Part shown: positions 45,831 through 57,936 of the stretch, in pieces
How the letters are laid out: each line of letters begins with the position of its first letter
Numbering within the stretch: position 1 is the first letter of the stretch
Origin: Dermanyssus gallinae
Taxonomy: Eukaryota; Arthropoda; Arachnida; Mesostigmata; Dermanyssidae
Assembly (NCBI GenBank): GCA_003439945.1
Contig: QVRM01005380.1
Location: 1 to 64,000 of the forward strand
Reading direction: 5' to 3'
DNA length: 64,000 nucleotides
The notes under the pieces: model-generated
The model's input: only the letters and a program-made list of their open reading frames with translations
Database searches by the model: none
What the model was told of the DNA's origin: nothing
Position numbers and translations under genes: made by a program

Positions 45831-47510
45831 CAATACGTTAAGATAACATGAACGCAAAAATGATTCGGATATTTTATGAACCTTTAGCCGTCCTATACAT
45901 ACATTCTTTAGCACCGTTTCGCATAAATCAGGCCCACCTGACTTAATGCAAGCTCTAAGGCGGGTGTCTTGTCCGTTAATGGGCAAGGATCTTTCAACGC
46001 ATGCTTTACTTAAAAAAACAACACAGCCAAATATCGGCCAAAAATAATTAAGTAACATGCTGTGATAACGTTTTTCATTAATTGTGAAGTAAACACTAGG
46101 GTTCCGTGACTCCTCTGAAACACAGGCGGCACCGGGTTGTACGATGTTTCGTTTATTCACGCTTTCATTCATTTCGGCTTAGCTAAGCAAACGATTTTTT
46201 TTTGGCAAAATTAGGCTGCATTGTCTCCATAATAATGGAAGCATCTCGAAAAGCCAGCTGGAGAACATTAGCCTTCCCGTTGGTCTGCAGGATTAAGCTG
46301 TTGTGTTAGTAGAACCATTTGTGAGTACATTGCTAGGCCCAACTCCAAAATCTACTAGGCGGAGATGCACGGAATAACCAGTTGTTCGGCGTGATACTTT
46401 TCATAATCTGTACTTTTATAATCTGCGTTGATTCCATTCTGCATTTTGGCAGCTTGACTTGGTTTTGTTAAGGAAACCTATAAGAAAATCACCATAATGA
46501 CTAGGACAGCTAAGGCATTTCCATGGTTTGTATCAACGGAAATGTGTTGCAGAATATATAAACTGCTACAAGACGCTTTGCCTTTTCGTAATATCCGCCG
46601 CAATAATTCCGCTTAAAATGTCCGTCGTTTACACACGCTGTCGTGCGTTTTGAATGAAAGTGGTGTGAGCAATAATTGAGACCTACAAAGTGCATATGAC
46701 GTCGCCGTCTTCCCGACTACGTTTTTTTTATTTTTTAAATGAATGAAAAGCCTTCCTATAAGGCCGTTTTCCGTTTATATAACTAAGGTGGGCTGCTTTT
46801 AATTTGGTTGGATAACCCACCTGTCGGAAACCATATATATATATACATACATATATATACATATGCACATACGATAAACATTTAAAACTGTCGTTTTGTG
46901 TGGTCGCGTGAGCATTTTACCGCGAACCATAGTAATAGAAGTGGTCAACCTAGCCGTGGACATTTTTGCCGTTGTTGATGAAGTCGTTTGGCCAGAAAAG
47001 CCAGAACCAGAATAGTAGAGCAGAGCGATCTATCTGTCTCCTCGCGTGTCCATTCATCAGCGGATGAACTTTGCCGAAGACGACTAGCGGCCCAAAATGT
47101 CTGCCCACGGCGCTGCGGACAGAATAATAATTGCGCGACGCTATCATTGCGATACGTACAAACTCTACGCGGCCAGCGAGCACGATGGCCAGAATTAAAT
47201 GAGTTTCTTGGAAATTATACTCTAAATCCCATCCCTGCCCTTTCTTGACCTCCCCCTTCCCCTACAATAGGGCGCACCGTTCTCTTTCTTCGAAGTCATT
47301 CTGCCAAGCTACGTTAGGGACATAATAGCTGATTGTGCGTGTAAACGCATTGGACACCAGAGCTAAGAGAAATGCAGAGAGAAGCCCGAAAGCTAAAGCG
47401 GTAGCTGTAACAGCAGCAGCAGCAGTTTGAGAAATCTTCAGTTGCGATTTTTAGCAAATCCTCCGTCACATTGAGAGGTATACGCCGTGTAAACGCATGC
47501 ACCCAATTAT

Positions 47511-47511
47511 G

Positions 47512-47554
<43 letters not shown>
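47511..47554. repeat. (TA)n microsatellite
   Basis: Near-perfect TA array of about 44 bp. Confidence 0.95.
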
Positions 47555-47557
<3 letters not shown>

Positions 47558-48896
47558 GTCCTCTTTAACCGCATGTTTTAAGGTTTGAGAGAACTCATCA
47601 AGAAAATATTTTTTATCAATCGAAGGAGGGGCCGGAAACGTCTTGTTTAGGAGCGACGATAAAATTTATAAAATATAGTTTTTTTTCTCTCCTACATCGT
47701 TGTGCAAAATCTACGTTTGCAGTAAAACCAGTCAGCGCATGAAAAAACGGATCATACCGGCGTATTCGGCGGAAACGTCTGCATTATCTGAATGACACCA
47801 GACGCAAGCTAGCGAAAGAAGAATAGCCAGGTTAAAGAAAGTCATACAAATTTGACATACATTTATATCTGACGTTGAAGCTTTTACGTGCAGAACCGTA
47901 AAATGTAGCCATTACGACCAAATATTTACGCTCAAAAGACTACTCTCAGGGAATGCCAAATTTAATCCTATCATTTTCGTACCAAAGGTATGGTGTTGCG
48001 TTTCGTAGTTGCCGCGTAACTAAGCTTTGTCGACAGCCACATCCAAATCAAAGGCCTGCATATTTGCAAAGAGGTTATAAGAAGGTTAGTGTAGGATAGC
48101 AATGTCCGATAAGCAGTGCGGGCATAGATAGACAGCGTCGGTTAGCGGCAATGCCGAAGCAAGCTAAATACATGGCGCCAATTAGAAGATGCCGCCACCC
48201 TACTAGCGAAGACGCGGGAAGTCACTAAATGCCCCGGCAATCTGTGAGTATATAAAGAGGCGTGAGAATAAATGAGTCAGTAGTCGTTGGTGCGAGCCAG
48301 GTGTTGTTTGAGCGAAAGACTAGCGAACTCGTAACGGTCCCCGCCCGGTAATGGGAATGGTGAACACTACAGTTAGGTACATACTTTGAGGTTTTGTAGA
48401 ACTCGGCACAAAACGAATTATTTTCCAATGAAAGGAGGGGGGCGTGAACTTAATGGCAAAATTTTACGGTTCTGGACTGATAAAAGATACCCCATCAGCT
48501 GATTGATACTCGGCTCGTTGGACGTCCTTAATCGGCAAGCAGGATCGCTTCGCCATCATCCGGGTAGGCCATTCCGCTGGTGGTCTCCCTTTTGTTGTTG
48601 CCAGCCAGCCACTTCGGCTCGCGGCAATTGCAAGTGATCATTTCGTTGATTATACATGAGAGAGCACGTCTAGTTCGTAGGTACGCCATTTAGCCTAAAG
48701 GCCGAGGATTGTCCAGGAGATCGCGTGGTAGGTATCCGCTAGACGTGGGGGCGTACGCTGTCGTTCACTTGTGAACTACCGCCACTGTTTGCTGTTCGCC
48801 TTCCCGTTGCTTGTCTCTCTTTTCCCACCCCCTGCCGCCTTTATTTTCTGTCTCCCAGTCTCTTTCGCTTTCTTCTGTACGTATACTCTTCTCTCC

Positions 48897-49078
<182 letters not shown>

Positions 49079-52000
49079 TTCATTTAAATCTTTCTATTCC
49101 GTCTTATCATGGGTTTGTTTCGAGGTCTCATGTAGCAGCGTGTGTTCTGCTCTGATTTGACAGCAGGGCACCTCGAGGCCACTTGCCGAAGCTTTCTGCT
49201 GAACTGAGGCGGAAACGAATACTCAGCTCCTTCTCTCTCTCTTCTTGCTGCTTCATTTACATTCTCCCTCCTTCTTGACAAGAACTAGACCTGTAGCAGA
49301 CTCAATAACTCATTTCGCATTAGCAACTGCTAGTTCTACTAGTTATAGTACAAATCCGACTGCTATTATATAGTATAGCTGACATACTAACATTGTAGTA
49401 GTTAGCATGAGACGTAGTGATAGCGGTACCAATACCAGCGCCGATATAGCGCCTCATAGTCATTCAACTGTGGGTGGCTACTGTCCACTGCTGCTACCAC
49501 GTATTGTAGAGCCACGACAGCCACGACCCTCAGTCGTTTTTGCCAACTAACTGCACAAGCCAATGCGGCGGAATTTCAGCTTGATTGGCAAAAGCGTCGA
49601 AGGCTAACAACATCGATCGAGCAGAAACACGTGGATACTGCGTCTACACGGAGATCGGTCGTGTACAATAGTTCTTAACTGCTGGACCAGCGAACACCAT
49701 TTGACTGTATTACATATCCAGTATGTAAGACGACTACTATTACTTACTACTACTACTTCTACTACTACTAAAAGCACGTGCACAGAACACGTTTCGTTAC
49801 GATTGTATGACACTAAGGCGACAAAGAGCCACATCACAAGCGCAAATTGAGCAATGCCAAATTATCCAAACATGCGTCGAAGCCACGATCGGTGGATTGT
49901 CGCAGATTGCCACTGTTTTGTGCAGCCCGCTAAGGCAGGTGATAAACAGGGGCCTACTTTTAAATCTGGCTGCCGATAACAGCAGATGATGACTACCGGA
50001 GGCATACCTCGTGGAGATGACGTAAAGTAGGGGCTACGTAAGGACCACCAACCGCGTCAGAAGCGCACATAAATGACAATTGGTATTCTATAGTATATAT
50101 ATATATATATATATATATACTCGTATATATATTCCATGTCACTCTATTAAAAACATTCGGGTCGATCCTGCTGGAAAGGCCGCTACGTTTATTTCTGTCT
50201 ATCCACAAGAAACGATTATTATTAATTATTATTAATAAGCATTAACTCTGCCTTGCTTAAATATTGCAAAAACCTAATTTATTTGAAGCCACGAATAAAT
50301 GACAAACACTTCCCGGAGCATCAATTATCGTTTTCTCCACAATAGACGCTCGTTGTTCACTCTCTGGCAATCAAAACGGCTGTTCAACCCAAAAAAAACG
50401 ACTGCTGGTATCGGTCGGCACAGTCGAAAAGCCATTTACGACGCCTTAATATCACTTACCTATTCACGGAAGTGTAAGCAGAAAACAAATGCGTGCAGCA
50501 TAACTTTAATTATGAACCACACTGTCAGTATCACTAACGGTGCGCTACGTACGCTTTATTTTGATCCAGTCGGTTGCATTTGTGTAAAATGGACAAGCGC
50601 TATCGTATTCAGTCGACGAGAGGGGGTGAGTCCGGGCTGTGCCCTAGAGGTATCGACGAATTTACTCAGGCCGGTTAAACTCGGCATAGCTCTCGCCTAT
50701 CTGAAGGAACCACACGGTGATGCGTGAGGATGGGGGGGGGAAAGCAGAAGTAACGATGATGGCGAGTGGCGCGGAGACGCCTTCCCAGTGGTTTCAAATG
50801 CAGGCAATGCCGAAGCAACGCTGAGCCTGGAGAGTAGGAGAAATACGAGCAGCAAACTAAAGCAACCTCAGCGGAGGCGTAAGCAGGAAGACATGCCTAC
50901 CTGGACGCCATTACGCAGGCTAAAACATCGCTCGTTGAGCTAACTGAGCGACATATTAGCAATAAAGTCGGAGTTAATAGTAGGTGCGGAAGAGAGGCGG
51001 AGAGCAGCTAGACTCTCCAGGATACCTTGACGGAATCCTAGAGGACGGCAGTGCATTGGCGGAGCGCATATAAATAAAATGCAAGATTCCCTTCGAAGAT
51101 TCGAAGATTCAAAGTGATTCAACAATTTCAAGCCTGAAAGTCTGGAAGCAAAACCGGAGTTCAGTGGATAAGACACCGGCGCTAGGTGCTGTCGGCTGCT
51201 GGTACCGACAGTGCAGAAAAATTCCCCCAACAAATCGGAATGTAAGGAATAGCAACTATGTAATACAGTAGCAAAATAGGCTAGCAATATTTCAAAGCCA
51301 GCCGTTCTAATTTGTAAGCATTATTTACATTTGCCTAGTAACGTCAATGTGAGCCTTTAAGGTGAACGCCAAGCTATCTGAATAGAAGGGTGAATCAATA
51401 GTCATTCGAATATGATAATTAAGTTCAGCTATACTTACCTAGCGTCTAGCGTCAGTTCCACAATTTGGAATTTATCCTTAGTGGTCTAACATAAGTCAGT
51501 CAGAAAAAAGCATTTGCCAGCACATCGCAATCAAGGAGAATACAATAGCAGTCCAATGCATGGCAAAGGCATTATCTGTACACAATGAGGCCACCTTTGA
51601 AAAGAGGCGAAGTCGCACGCGTTTGTGTAAGCCCCTATGCGTGCAGTTTAAACACAGCAAGAAGAACATCGAAGCACAATCATCAAATTACCTAAACAGA
51701 CGTCGAGAACACAGAGGTGGGTAGAAGCGCCTCCCCCGCCTCATACTATTCATGCGAATGACGGTGTCTCAACATCAAACGGTAGCTACTTACATAGTGA
51801 CACAACATACGGAGCGTACATAGAGCTTTTTGCAAGTAGACTGCGTATTGAAAGGATGTCGTCTTCATTTTGCCGCTTGTAACGCCCGAGCATTCCACGA
51901 ACGAGCGAGTTCGAGTGTGAAATATGAACGTCAACGCATCTGAGGCCGGAAAAGACCGCGCCCTGATAGATCGAGACCCGGTTGGCGAGGACATGAATGT

Positions 52001-53557
52001 CAAGTCATTCACGACCTGGCGACGGGTACTTTAGTTCGATACTTAATTGAAATGCCAGTCTACACGTACCTGTGACGCAAGTGGCGCATTGATCAATGCC
52101 GCCCAACATCTCAATCCCCACCCCCGTATGGACGTATCGTGGCCTTAGAACGAGCAGAGGCGTCAACGACATTTTAACGCCGTAGCCATCTTCGGGTCTG
52201 TAGCACACTCGCATCAAATGTTCTAATCAAAGTTCATTGTGTGCCATTGTTGAGGAAAAACGAGGCTACAGTGAATAGCTAGCTCTCTGTGAGGCTTACG
52301 GAACAAAAGCACAGCTTGCCTTGATGACAGTACCAACATCTTGTAAAACAGCACGTGTATGTGTTGCTGTTATTAGGTTCTGGTATTACGCAAACGAAAA
52401 GAAATATTCTATCGTATGTCTGTCAGCACCAGCAGTTATGAAAGCGAATTAGGCGCACAGCAGGGCCTCAACGTAGAGTCACCTTACGGTCTCGTTTTTG
52501 ACGCCTAGTTTTGTATGTGGTATATGATATTTGCCGGCATTTTTGCACGCAGATTGTTCGCTTAATTTCTCTGTTTTTTGCCGCAAATGTTTCACCTCAG
52601 GTTTCCTATCATAGAAAAAAAAATTACTACTATTTAAGGCTTTAGGAATTATGTCAGGATGGAAGCTGATTGCTTTATACAAGAGCACATCTAGCAGAGA
52701 GAGGAGGGATTCATGTCAGCGCCGAAATGGCCTCGTAGGCTGCACATCCTAGCCAGTCTATCATATCCGCGCGGGATACCACATTCAAATAGGCTAATGT
52801 ACGAAAGGAGAGAATTTGTTAGCTGAACATATGTATGTGCACATGTGTATGCTGTGTACACGTATCCGTACGGCGCTGGTGAAATTGGTAGGTTAGGCCA
52901 ACGATATGGAGCGGCCGGAGCTTTGTAAGCGCTCGGCAACAAAGTGCGAAGACCACGTCAACGGCGTCGATACCCATTCGCTTATCTTGCCGCCAGCTGG
53001 CCAGATTGCCAATGGCGTATAAAATACGGTCGCGCGTGCTTCGATGAGCTATTGATGGGCTTCGACGGACCGTGATTTACCCGTCCACCCAGCTATAATC
53101 AATTGACGCTTATCACGTTTGACTGTAGGAAACCGTTTTTTTTTGCCGACCGACGCACAAAGCGGCTGAAGGAACTGGCCCTGGAACGCTAACGCAACCA
53201 ACTCTGTTCCCCTGAACTTCCCCTCCGGGGGTTACCGTTATAGCCACCCAGAGCGGCCGGTGTCAGCTAACTCGATGAAATGATGCTCAAGCGCACATTT
53301 CTCTTATCACTTCTATGATCGGTATTATTATCCTCCATATCCACGCCATCATAATCATATCAGCCCTGCAGCTCTAAAAAAAACCGACAAAAACTCATCT
53401 GTGGTGGAAGGCTGGATTGGCTGTATATGTACACATGCACTCAGACGCATAATCATGGACACAAATGGTCGACCTCAACAACAAATCCGAGTTTTTCCCA
53501 GGAAGTACACACTCAATGAAAAAATATTATTTATGTTTAATATTATACTACTTACCA

Positions 53558-53772
53558 TCTTTTTTGGACTGACCCCTAGCCAACATTTTGCGTCCACGGG
53601 TCTGCTTTCGCATTGTTTCGTGATATCATATCTTATTTATTCACCGTAGTTGTTTCGTGATACGGACCCATAAATACAAATGGGCAACGGTGGGGCTCGA
53701 ACCCGTGCATCTGTGTCTTTTGTCTAGTCGCGAGGCTCACGCGAATGCACCACGCCACCGGAATCAACATTT
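53558..53772 (-). mobile_element. SINE family 1, tRNA-headed, copy 2
   Basis: Minus-strand copy with CCGGTGGCGTGGTGCATTCG (A-box region), CACGGGTTCGAGCCCCACCG (B box and acceptor) and the body blocks TTTGTATTTATGGGTCCGTA and GGGTCAGTCC. It contains an internal duplication in the body: the GTTTCGTGATA block occurs twice about 40 bp apart. Compared with the 42.6-kb copy the B box is closer to consensus (GGTTCGAGCCC). Confidence 0.82.
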
Positions 53773-55339
53773 AGTTATGTAGTAGCTTAATATTATCTAC
53801 AGTGTGTATATATGACATTATTTATTTGGCGCTATGACACCTTAGAAGCAACAAGACGCATTGACGCGTAAATTAATACTGACCTAATAAAATATGCAAG
53901 CGAATATAAGACTTGGATAATATAATGCTGTTTTGCTATAGTTTTGACACAAATGTACTTGCAATTGTAGCATAAATAAATCGCAACGTTCGAATTATTG
54001 ACTAACCCGCCGATTCGATCTCTGACAGACAGACTCGGGTCGCCATCGACAAACGCTCAGAACCAATAACCAGGAATCGGAGATTTCTGGCTATTGGCGA
54101 GTTCATAGCTAGTGCAACACAAACCATACGATTCTAAATCGAATTCCTTATCATAATAATGCTGCACCCACGTTTGTTGGTGTTAGAGTGACTTTTTTTT
54201 CATAGATATCGGTTATGCTGTGCTTACACTAGGTCATCTCACAGGTAGGTCGCCAAAAAGTGAATTTGTGTTGACTTTCTCTATCTTTCAAAATAGAAAA
54301 ATGGTCTATCTACTCTTGTATTTTGACGTGGTGCACATTTTTTAAGATTGTACTTTCTAAGAATATTTTGTACGGGTGAGCATAGCTCTCCCAAGACACG
54401 TTTAATCGCATTTTTACGCTCAGCTGTGCCGTCAGCATAGTGAAACTAAAGAAAGAAAGTTTCAAAGCATTTTCCGTATATAACGATTTACATATTTTGT
54501 TTATGCTATTAAAACAAGTATTGATTAGGTGTATATATATATATATTTTTGTCTTTCTATGTCTCTGCACGCCGCTGTGTCATTAAACCTGGCGCTTTCG
54601 TTTCCTCTATGACATCTTTGCCTAAGACGTGCTAGCCGACAACCCAAATGTGCCAAAATCGCTCCCCACACAATATTTTGAATATCTTACTTACACTGCA
54701 TAAATTATCCACCTCACTGACTCAATATGATCCTCCGTAGTTCTCTAATCTTACGTGTTTTTCTTTTACTAGTTCTATATTATGCTGTTGTCTGCTTTCG
54801 CTTGCAACTATTCATATGCTTACTCGTAACACTTAAGTACGACTGGGAGGGCCGCCAAGTAATTTGGGAAGAAAAATTCGGCGCTGCTAAAAATAGTGCA
54901 CCAGCCTTTATCCCTAAAGGTATGAATTCGATAGTCCCTAGTCCTTTCGTATACCAATACCGCCACCTTTACTATGTTGTTTTACTAGGGTCGTAGTCCT
55001 CACATGCATTGCACTTTATTTCTTCCACATCTTTAATCACCCCCTACATTTTCTCGTTTGGCAACGATATTCGTGTCCTCGCTCTCACAGTGACATTAGA
55101 CGGGGCTATTCGGCTTTAAGTAAGCCAATTTCCAGAGTCGCACGGTGTGAAGATACGCGTCTTGAAGTATCCGGAAGCCGTCGCGGGCATTGCCACGCCA
55201 ATGAGCCGGCACGGCCAATTCTCGCAATGAGTCATAAGTTGCTGAAGTGTTTGTTTATCAAACGAAGCCTCTTCTGCTCTCTAAGGGCGTTTGCTAATGG
55301 CTTCAAAGCTATCACTGCATTTGTCAGAGTCTAAGTGAG
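53773..55339. other. No gene recognised
   Basis: AT-rich. An 89-codon ATG frame at 54727-54996 begins with a hydrophobic stretch but matches nothing known to me and has no context, so it is not called. Confidence 0.4.
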
Positions 55340-55660
55340 TATATCGAAGAACAGAGGTTAGGTTATGTCAACCAGTTTGGTTTTCAAAAAGGCCGCAGCA
55401 TTTTTTCGCGGCACAGATGATCTAATAGCAAACACAGCAAAAGCTGGATGTAGAACCTGAGAGGCGCAGATTCCGGCTGCCATAAAAAAAATCCTTATCT
55501 CTCCAGTCTTCTATAGCAAGTTCTCCTAGAGAGGAGCAACAGCTTCTCGTCCCTTGCGGTGACCATGATTGCCAGGTTGTTCGCATAGGCGAAACTCAAC
55601 TCCGCCAGGTCTGGTTACCTGGCGGTAACGCTATCGTATGCTAGGTTCTACAGTATAAGT
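55340..55660. pseudogene. LINE reverse transcriptase scraps in opposite orientation
   Basis: On the plus strand at about 55350-55400 the frame reads VNQFGFQKGRSIFSR, like the QFGFRKGRST motif of RT. On the minus strand at about 55640-55560 it reads AELSFAYANNLAIMVTARD, like FAYADDLAIMV.AR with the catalytic pair DD changed to NN. The two pieces face opposite ways and lie next to each other, so either two fragments or one rearranged insertion is present. No longer frame exists. It lies just left of the intact mariner. Confidence 0.5.
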
Positions 55661-55735
55661 TCTAACACGAAGTTATGTAGTACCTTGTAGTCATCGCGTA
55701 CCTCCCGTCGTAACTCGCACTTCGCTTATACCGTT

Positions 55736-55753
55736 TGTTCAAAAAGTATCGCG
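55736..55753. repeat. Left inverted repeat of the intact mariner
   Basis: 18 bp, TGTTCAAAAAGTATCGCG. The inverse at the right end has CC in place of two A residues. Confidence 0.9.
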
Positions 55754-55935
55754 GGGGGAAAAATTTTCGCGGGTTACGTATATTCGAATTTCGATTTTTT
55801 TGTGGCGTTAGGTTGTTACTCATGTCTCTCACTTATGCCGACAAGCTCGGCCATTTTGAATGTTCACTTAATTGTTGACAGCTGCTTTGCTTGCACGTGT
55901 TTTGGATCGTCTTCGATTTTTACCTATTCAAAAAA

Positions 55936-56997
55936 ATGGATCAAAGAACCTGTATCAAATTTTGTGTGAAAAACGAAACTAAGTGCGCGGATGCATTCCG
56001 AATGTTGACTGTGGCATACGGAGAAGCTACCTTGGACCGAAGCAACGTTTATCGGTGGTACAAAATGTTCTCAGAAGGCCGAGAAGATGTGAACGACGAA
56101 GAGCGTGCCGGACGCCCGAGCACTTCAACAACAGACGAAAAAATTAATGAAGTGGAGAAAATGGTATTGGCCAATCGTCGAATCACCGTTAGAGAAGTTG
56201 CTGAGGACCTAAACATATCGATTGGCTCGTGCCATTCGATTTTTATCAATGATTTGGGCATGAGACGGGTCGCCGCGAAATTCGTACCAAAATTGCTCAA
56301 TTGCGACCAAAAACAGCATCGCATGAACATTGCTAATGAGATGTTGGACTCTGTCCGCGACGACCCAAATTTGCTCCAGAGGGTCATAACTGGTGACGAA
56401 TCGTGGGTTTATGGTTATGACGTGGAAACCAAAGCTCAATCATCTCAATGGAAGCTGCCGCACGAACCAAGACCGAAAAAAGCGCGCCAAGTTCGGTCGA
56501 ATGTGAAAGTTTTGCTGACAATTTTCTTCGATTGCAGGGGCGTGGTGCATCATGAGTTCTTGCCACAGGGTAGAACGGTCAATAAGGAATATTACCTGCA
56601 AGTTATGCGCAATTTGCGCGAAGCAATCCGCCAGAAACGCCCGGATTTGTGGAAGAACAAAAATTGGCTTTTGCACCACGATAACGCCCCTGCTCACACA
56701 TCGTTGCTTGTGCGCGAGTTTTTGGCCAAAAACAACACACTAATGATGCCGCAGCCACCGTATTCCCCAGATCTGGCCCCCTGTGACTTTTTCTTGTTCC
56801 CTAAACTGAAGAGGCCCATGAAAGGACGACGTTACGCTACGCTTGACGAGATAAAGACGGCATCGAAGGAGGAGCTGAACAAGGTTAAAAAAAATGGTTT
56901 TTTAAAGTGCTTCGAAGATTGGAAAAACCGTTTGCACAAGTGTATAATATCTCATGGGGATCACTTTAAAGGGGACAAAATAGATATTCATGAATAA
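55936..56997 (+). CDS. mariner transposase (DD34D), apparently intact
   Basis: A 353-residue uninterrupted frame; I chose the ATG at 55936 because MDQRTCIKF begins where mariner proteins usually start, although the frame is open 15 codons further up. Residues about 19-49 (DAFRMLTVAYG...NVYRWYKMF) form the first helix-turn-helix, 57-62 the GRPS-type linker, 84-109 (TVREVAEDLNISIGSCHSIF) the second helix-turn-helix, and 116-121 (FVPKLL) replaces the common WVPHEL. The catalytic triad is Asp154 (ITGDESWV), Asp249 (HHDNAPAH) and Asp284 (YSPDLAPCDFFLF), with exactly 34 residues between the last two. The enzyme would bind its TIRs in the nucleus and cut and paste the element into TA sites. Length matches the family (about 345-355). 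No stop or frameshift is visible, so it may be active or recently active. Whether the TIR mismatches and linker change weaken it is unknown. Confidence 0.96.
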   Translation: MDQRTCIKFCVKNETKCADAFRMLTVAYGEATLDRSNVYRWYKMFSEGREDVNDEERAGRPSTSTTDEKINEVEKMVLANRRITVREVAEDLNISIGSCHSIFINDLGMRRVAAKFVPKLLNCDQKQHRMNIANEMLDSVRDDPNLLQRVITGDESWVYGYDVETKAQSSQWKLPHEPRPKKARQVRSNVKVLLTIFFDCRGVVHHEFLPQGRTVNKEYYLQVMRNLREAIRQKRPDLWKNKNWLLHHDNAPAHTSLLVREFLAKNNTLMMPQPPYSPDLAPCDFFLFPKLKRPMKGRRYATLDEIKTASKEELNKVKKNGFLKCFEDWKNRLHKCIISHGDHFKGDKIDIHE

Positions 56998-57027
56998 ATG
57001 AATAATTTTTGAAAAAAACACAACAGT

Positions 57028-57045
57028 CGCGATACGGTTTGAACA
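57028..57045. repeat. Right inverted repeat of the intact mariner
   Basis: 18 bp; reverse complement TGTTCAAACCGTATCGCG, 16 of 18 identical with the left repeat. Confidence 0.9.
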
Positions 57046-57536
57046 GCATATGTATATGCTCAATGCTATAAGACGCTAAAGATACGCCGCTAATCTATTT
57101 GCGCTCTTAAACACATTATTTACTTTCCACAAAATCAGAAGGCAAGTATTCCGAGCGCTGGGACTGTTCAGTTCGTTTTCTTCGGCGTGTTCTGCTGATG
57201 GCCTGGATCGGCGATTTCCCTTTACGGTACCCGTACTGGTCCTCTGAGAGCAGGACATAACTTTCTTTTATTTAAATCGTTAGATTTGTCGGCGAGTACC
57301 GACTGTATGACCCTGTCCACCATGTCAACCAGATAGGTATGTTATCTAAGGCCGAATATGGTTTCCTTTTCAGCTTTGGGAAAAGTGCCAGGCGGCCTTC
57401 TTCTAATCTTTGGGAAACGGTCCTTCTCTCAGCAGTGATCTCATATTCTTAAGGCCTCTGGGTGTTCCTCAAATGGGCAATATGACCTCGATTTAGCTCC
57501 GCCAACGCTGATGAACTTCAGATTATCCTTTAAAAA

Positions 57537-57537
<1 letters not shown>

Positions 57538-57597
<60 letters not shown>
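57538..57597. repeat. (AT)n microsatellite
   Basis: Uninterrupted AT array of about 60 bp. Confidence 0.95.
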
Positions 57598-57601
<4 letters not shown>

Positions 57602-57880
57602 TTAATGTGATGCCGATTTAGGCGTACGCCATGAGGAGGAAGGTTAACGTTGCCGGAACGCACGTAATGAAGTTCAGTTGCACAGGCGAAATGAGAAAAA
57701 CCCGATGTTCTTACAACACTATCGGCTAGAAGCTGCAGATAACACCATATATCGTAACCTTATTGGAACCTTACCATAGAACTCTTTCACAAAAAACTAC
57801 GCCAACGTTTCTGCTTTTAACTTAGATGAACAAAAAGAACAAGGAAGACAATACCGTAGTGCAAGATGTCAGGCACTATG

Positions 57881-57936
57881 GCATTCAGCAATCGATTGAA
57901 CATGATTCAAATATGTCCAATCGATTGCTGAAATGC
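57881..57936. repeat. Near-perfect 18-bp hairpin
   Basis: Arms 57881-57898 (GCATTCAGCAATCGATTG) and 57918-57936 are inverse copies apart from one extra base, with a 19-nt loop. Confidence 0.9.

Larger units (their letters stand above)
55731..57048 (+). mobile_element. Complete mariner-family DNA transposon
   Basis: Inner inverted repeats lie at 55736-55753 (TGTTCAAAAAGTATCGCG) and 57028-57045, matching at 16 of 18 positions. TA dinucleotides flank at 55729-55730 and 57049-57050, as expected for a mariner target duplication. The outermost 3-5 bases are not symmetric, so exact ends are uncertain. Length is about 1.3 kb, the normal size, with one long transposase gene inside. It belongs to a different mariner lineage from the copies at 21.9 and 25.1 kb (different TIRs and protein). 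Confidence 0.93.

Noticed and set aside
45831..46172. N-terminal part of a 183-codon minus-strand frame
   Set aside because: Only its last part (below 45830) matches a LINE pattern; the upstream part shows nothing recognisable.
53680..53765. Possible tRNA gene on the minus strand with a good B box
   Set aside because: Member of a five-copy family with a shared body; called SINE.
54727..54996. 89-codon ATG frame with a hydrophobic N terminus, like a secreted or membrane peptide
   Set aside because: AT-rich DNA often yields hydrophobic chance frames; no family resemblance, splice context or conservation evidence.
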